64,000 nucleotides of DNA, from contig CM046835.1 of NCBI GenBank assembly GCA_025618425.1, positions 14,147,200 to 14,211,199 of the forward strand, written 5' to 3'. This document shows, piece after piece, positions 63,874 to 64,000 of this stretch. Source of the stretch: Heliocidaris tuberculata. Lineage: Eukaryota > Echinodermata > Echinoidea > Camarodonta > Echinometridae. Under the pieces are notes generated by a model. It saw only the letters and a program-made list of their open reading frames with translations. It did no database searches and was not told the origin of the DNA. Numbering within the stretch: the first letter of the stretch is position 1; each line of letters begins with the position of its first letter. Both the position numbers and the translations under genes were made by a program.

Positions 63874-64000
63874 TTATGTTTGTACAAAAAACAAAATCTG
63901 TAGCCTATTAATTTCAAGCAGTTTTCAAGTACTCTGAATAATTATAGCATATATGAATTTCCCTTGATACTGTTGATGTTGACACTTTTTTCTTGAAAGA

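Overview
The window is eukaryotic: coding exons are short, bounded by GT-AG introns, and sit in AT-rich sequence full of microsatellites, poly-G/poly-C runs, LINEs, an LTR element and many small inverted-repeat transposons. A marine invertebrate, most likely an echinoid, fits best. The strongest clue is a set of inverted-repeat elements whose ends are tandem 15-bp arrays flanked by 8-bp duplications. From memory, this is the architecture of the sea urchin TU foldback transposons. The species cannot be fixed from sequence alone.

Three intact host genes can be assembled by joining exons in phase, all on the + strand. (1) 4945-12746, five exons, 637 aa: a BED zinc-finger protein derived from a hAT transposase, with its catalytic positions substituted. 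(2) 33861-44130, ten exons, 617 aa: a predicted ER-lumenal JmjC oxygenase with a signal peptide, a complete HxD...H iron triad, a canonical EF-hand plus two degenerate ones, an acidic tail and a C-terminal HDEL retention signal. (3) 54378-63775, six exons, 285 aa: a type I membrane protein with a signal peptide, one WSC domain, a Ser/Thr-rich stalk, a transmembrane segment and a tyrosine-rich tail with an ITAM-like pair.

Mobile DNA fills most of the rest. 17975-27623 is a nested composite. Its outer ends are hAT-like with the perfect 8-bp duplication TGTGCATC. Inside are arrays of a GTGCCCCTTTT-type repeat, and these contain two 15-bp-array elements (18547-23108 and 23276-26821), each with its own perfect 8-bp duplication. 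The first of these holds a Tx1/L1-like LINE (19885-22256). The second holds another inverted-repeat element (24887-26624), which in turn holds a 334-bp hAT MITE (25275-25608). 28298-32309 is a young LTR retrotransposon with nearly identical LTRs and a 4-bp duplication; of pol it keeps only a frameshifted integrase. A 5'-truncated CR1/L2-type LINE lies inside intron 4 of the JmjC gene, and a 3' fragment of the same family lies in reverse at 46759-47166.

Other non-autonomous elements are at 1314-1933, 5588-6332, 9933-10169, 13191-13379, 14720-15312, 15643-15960, 16390-17455, 33104-33487, 44574-46579, 47923-48231, 49223-49418, 51415-51903, 52605-53100, 55065-56021, 56857-58911 and 59048-59371. 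I saw no convincing tRNA or rRNA gene and no CRISPR. All boundaries were read by eye; exon joins rest on splice signals, phase and domain continuity, not on transcripts.
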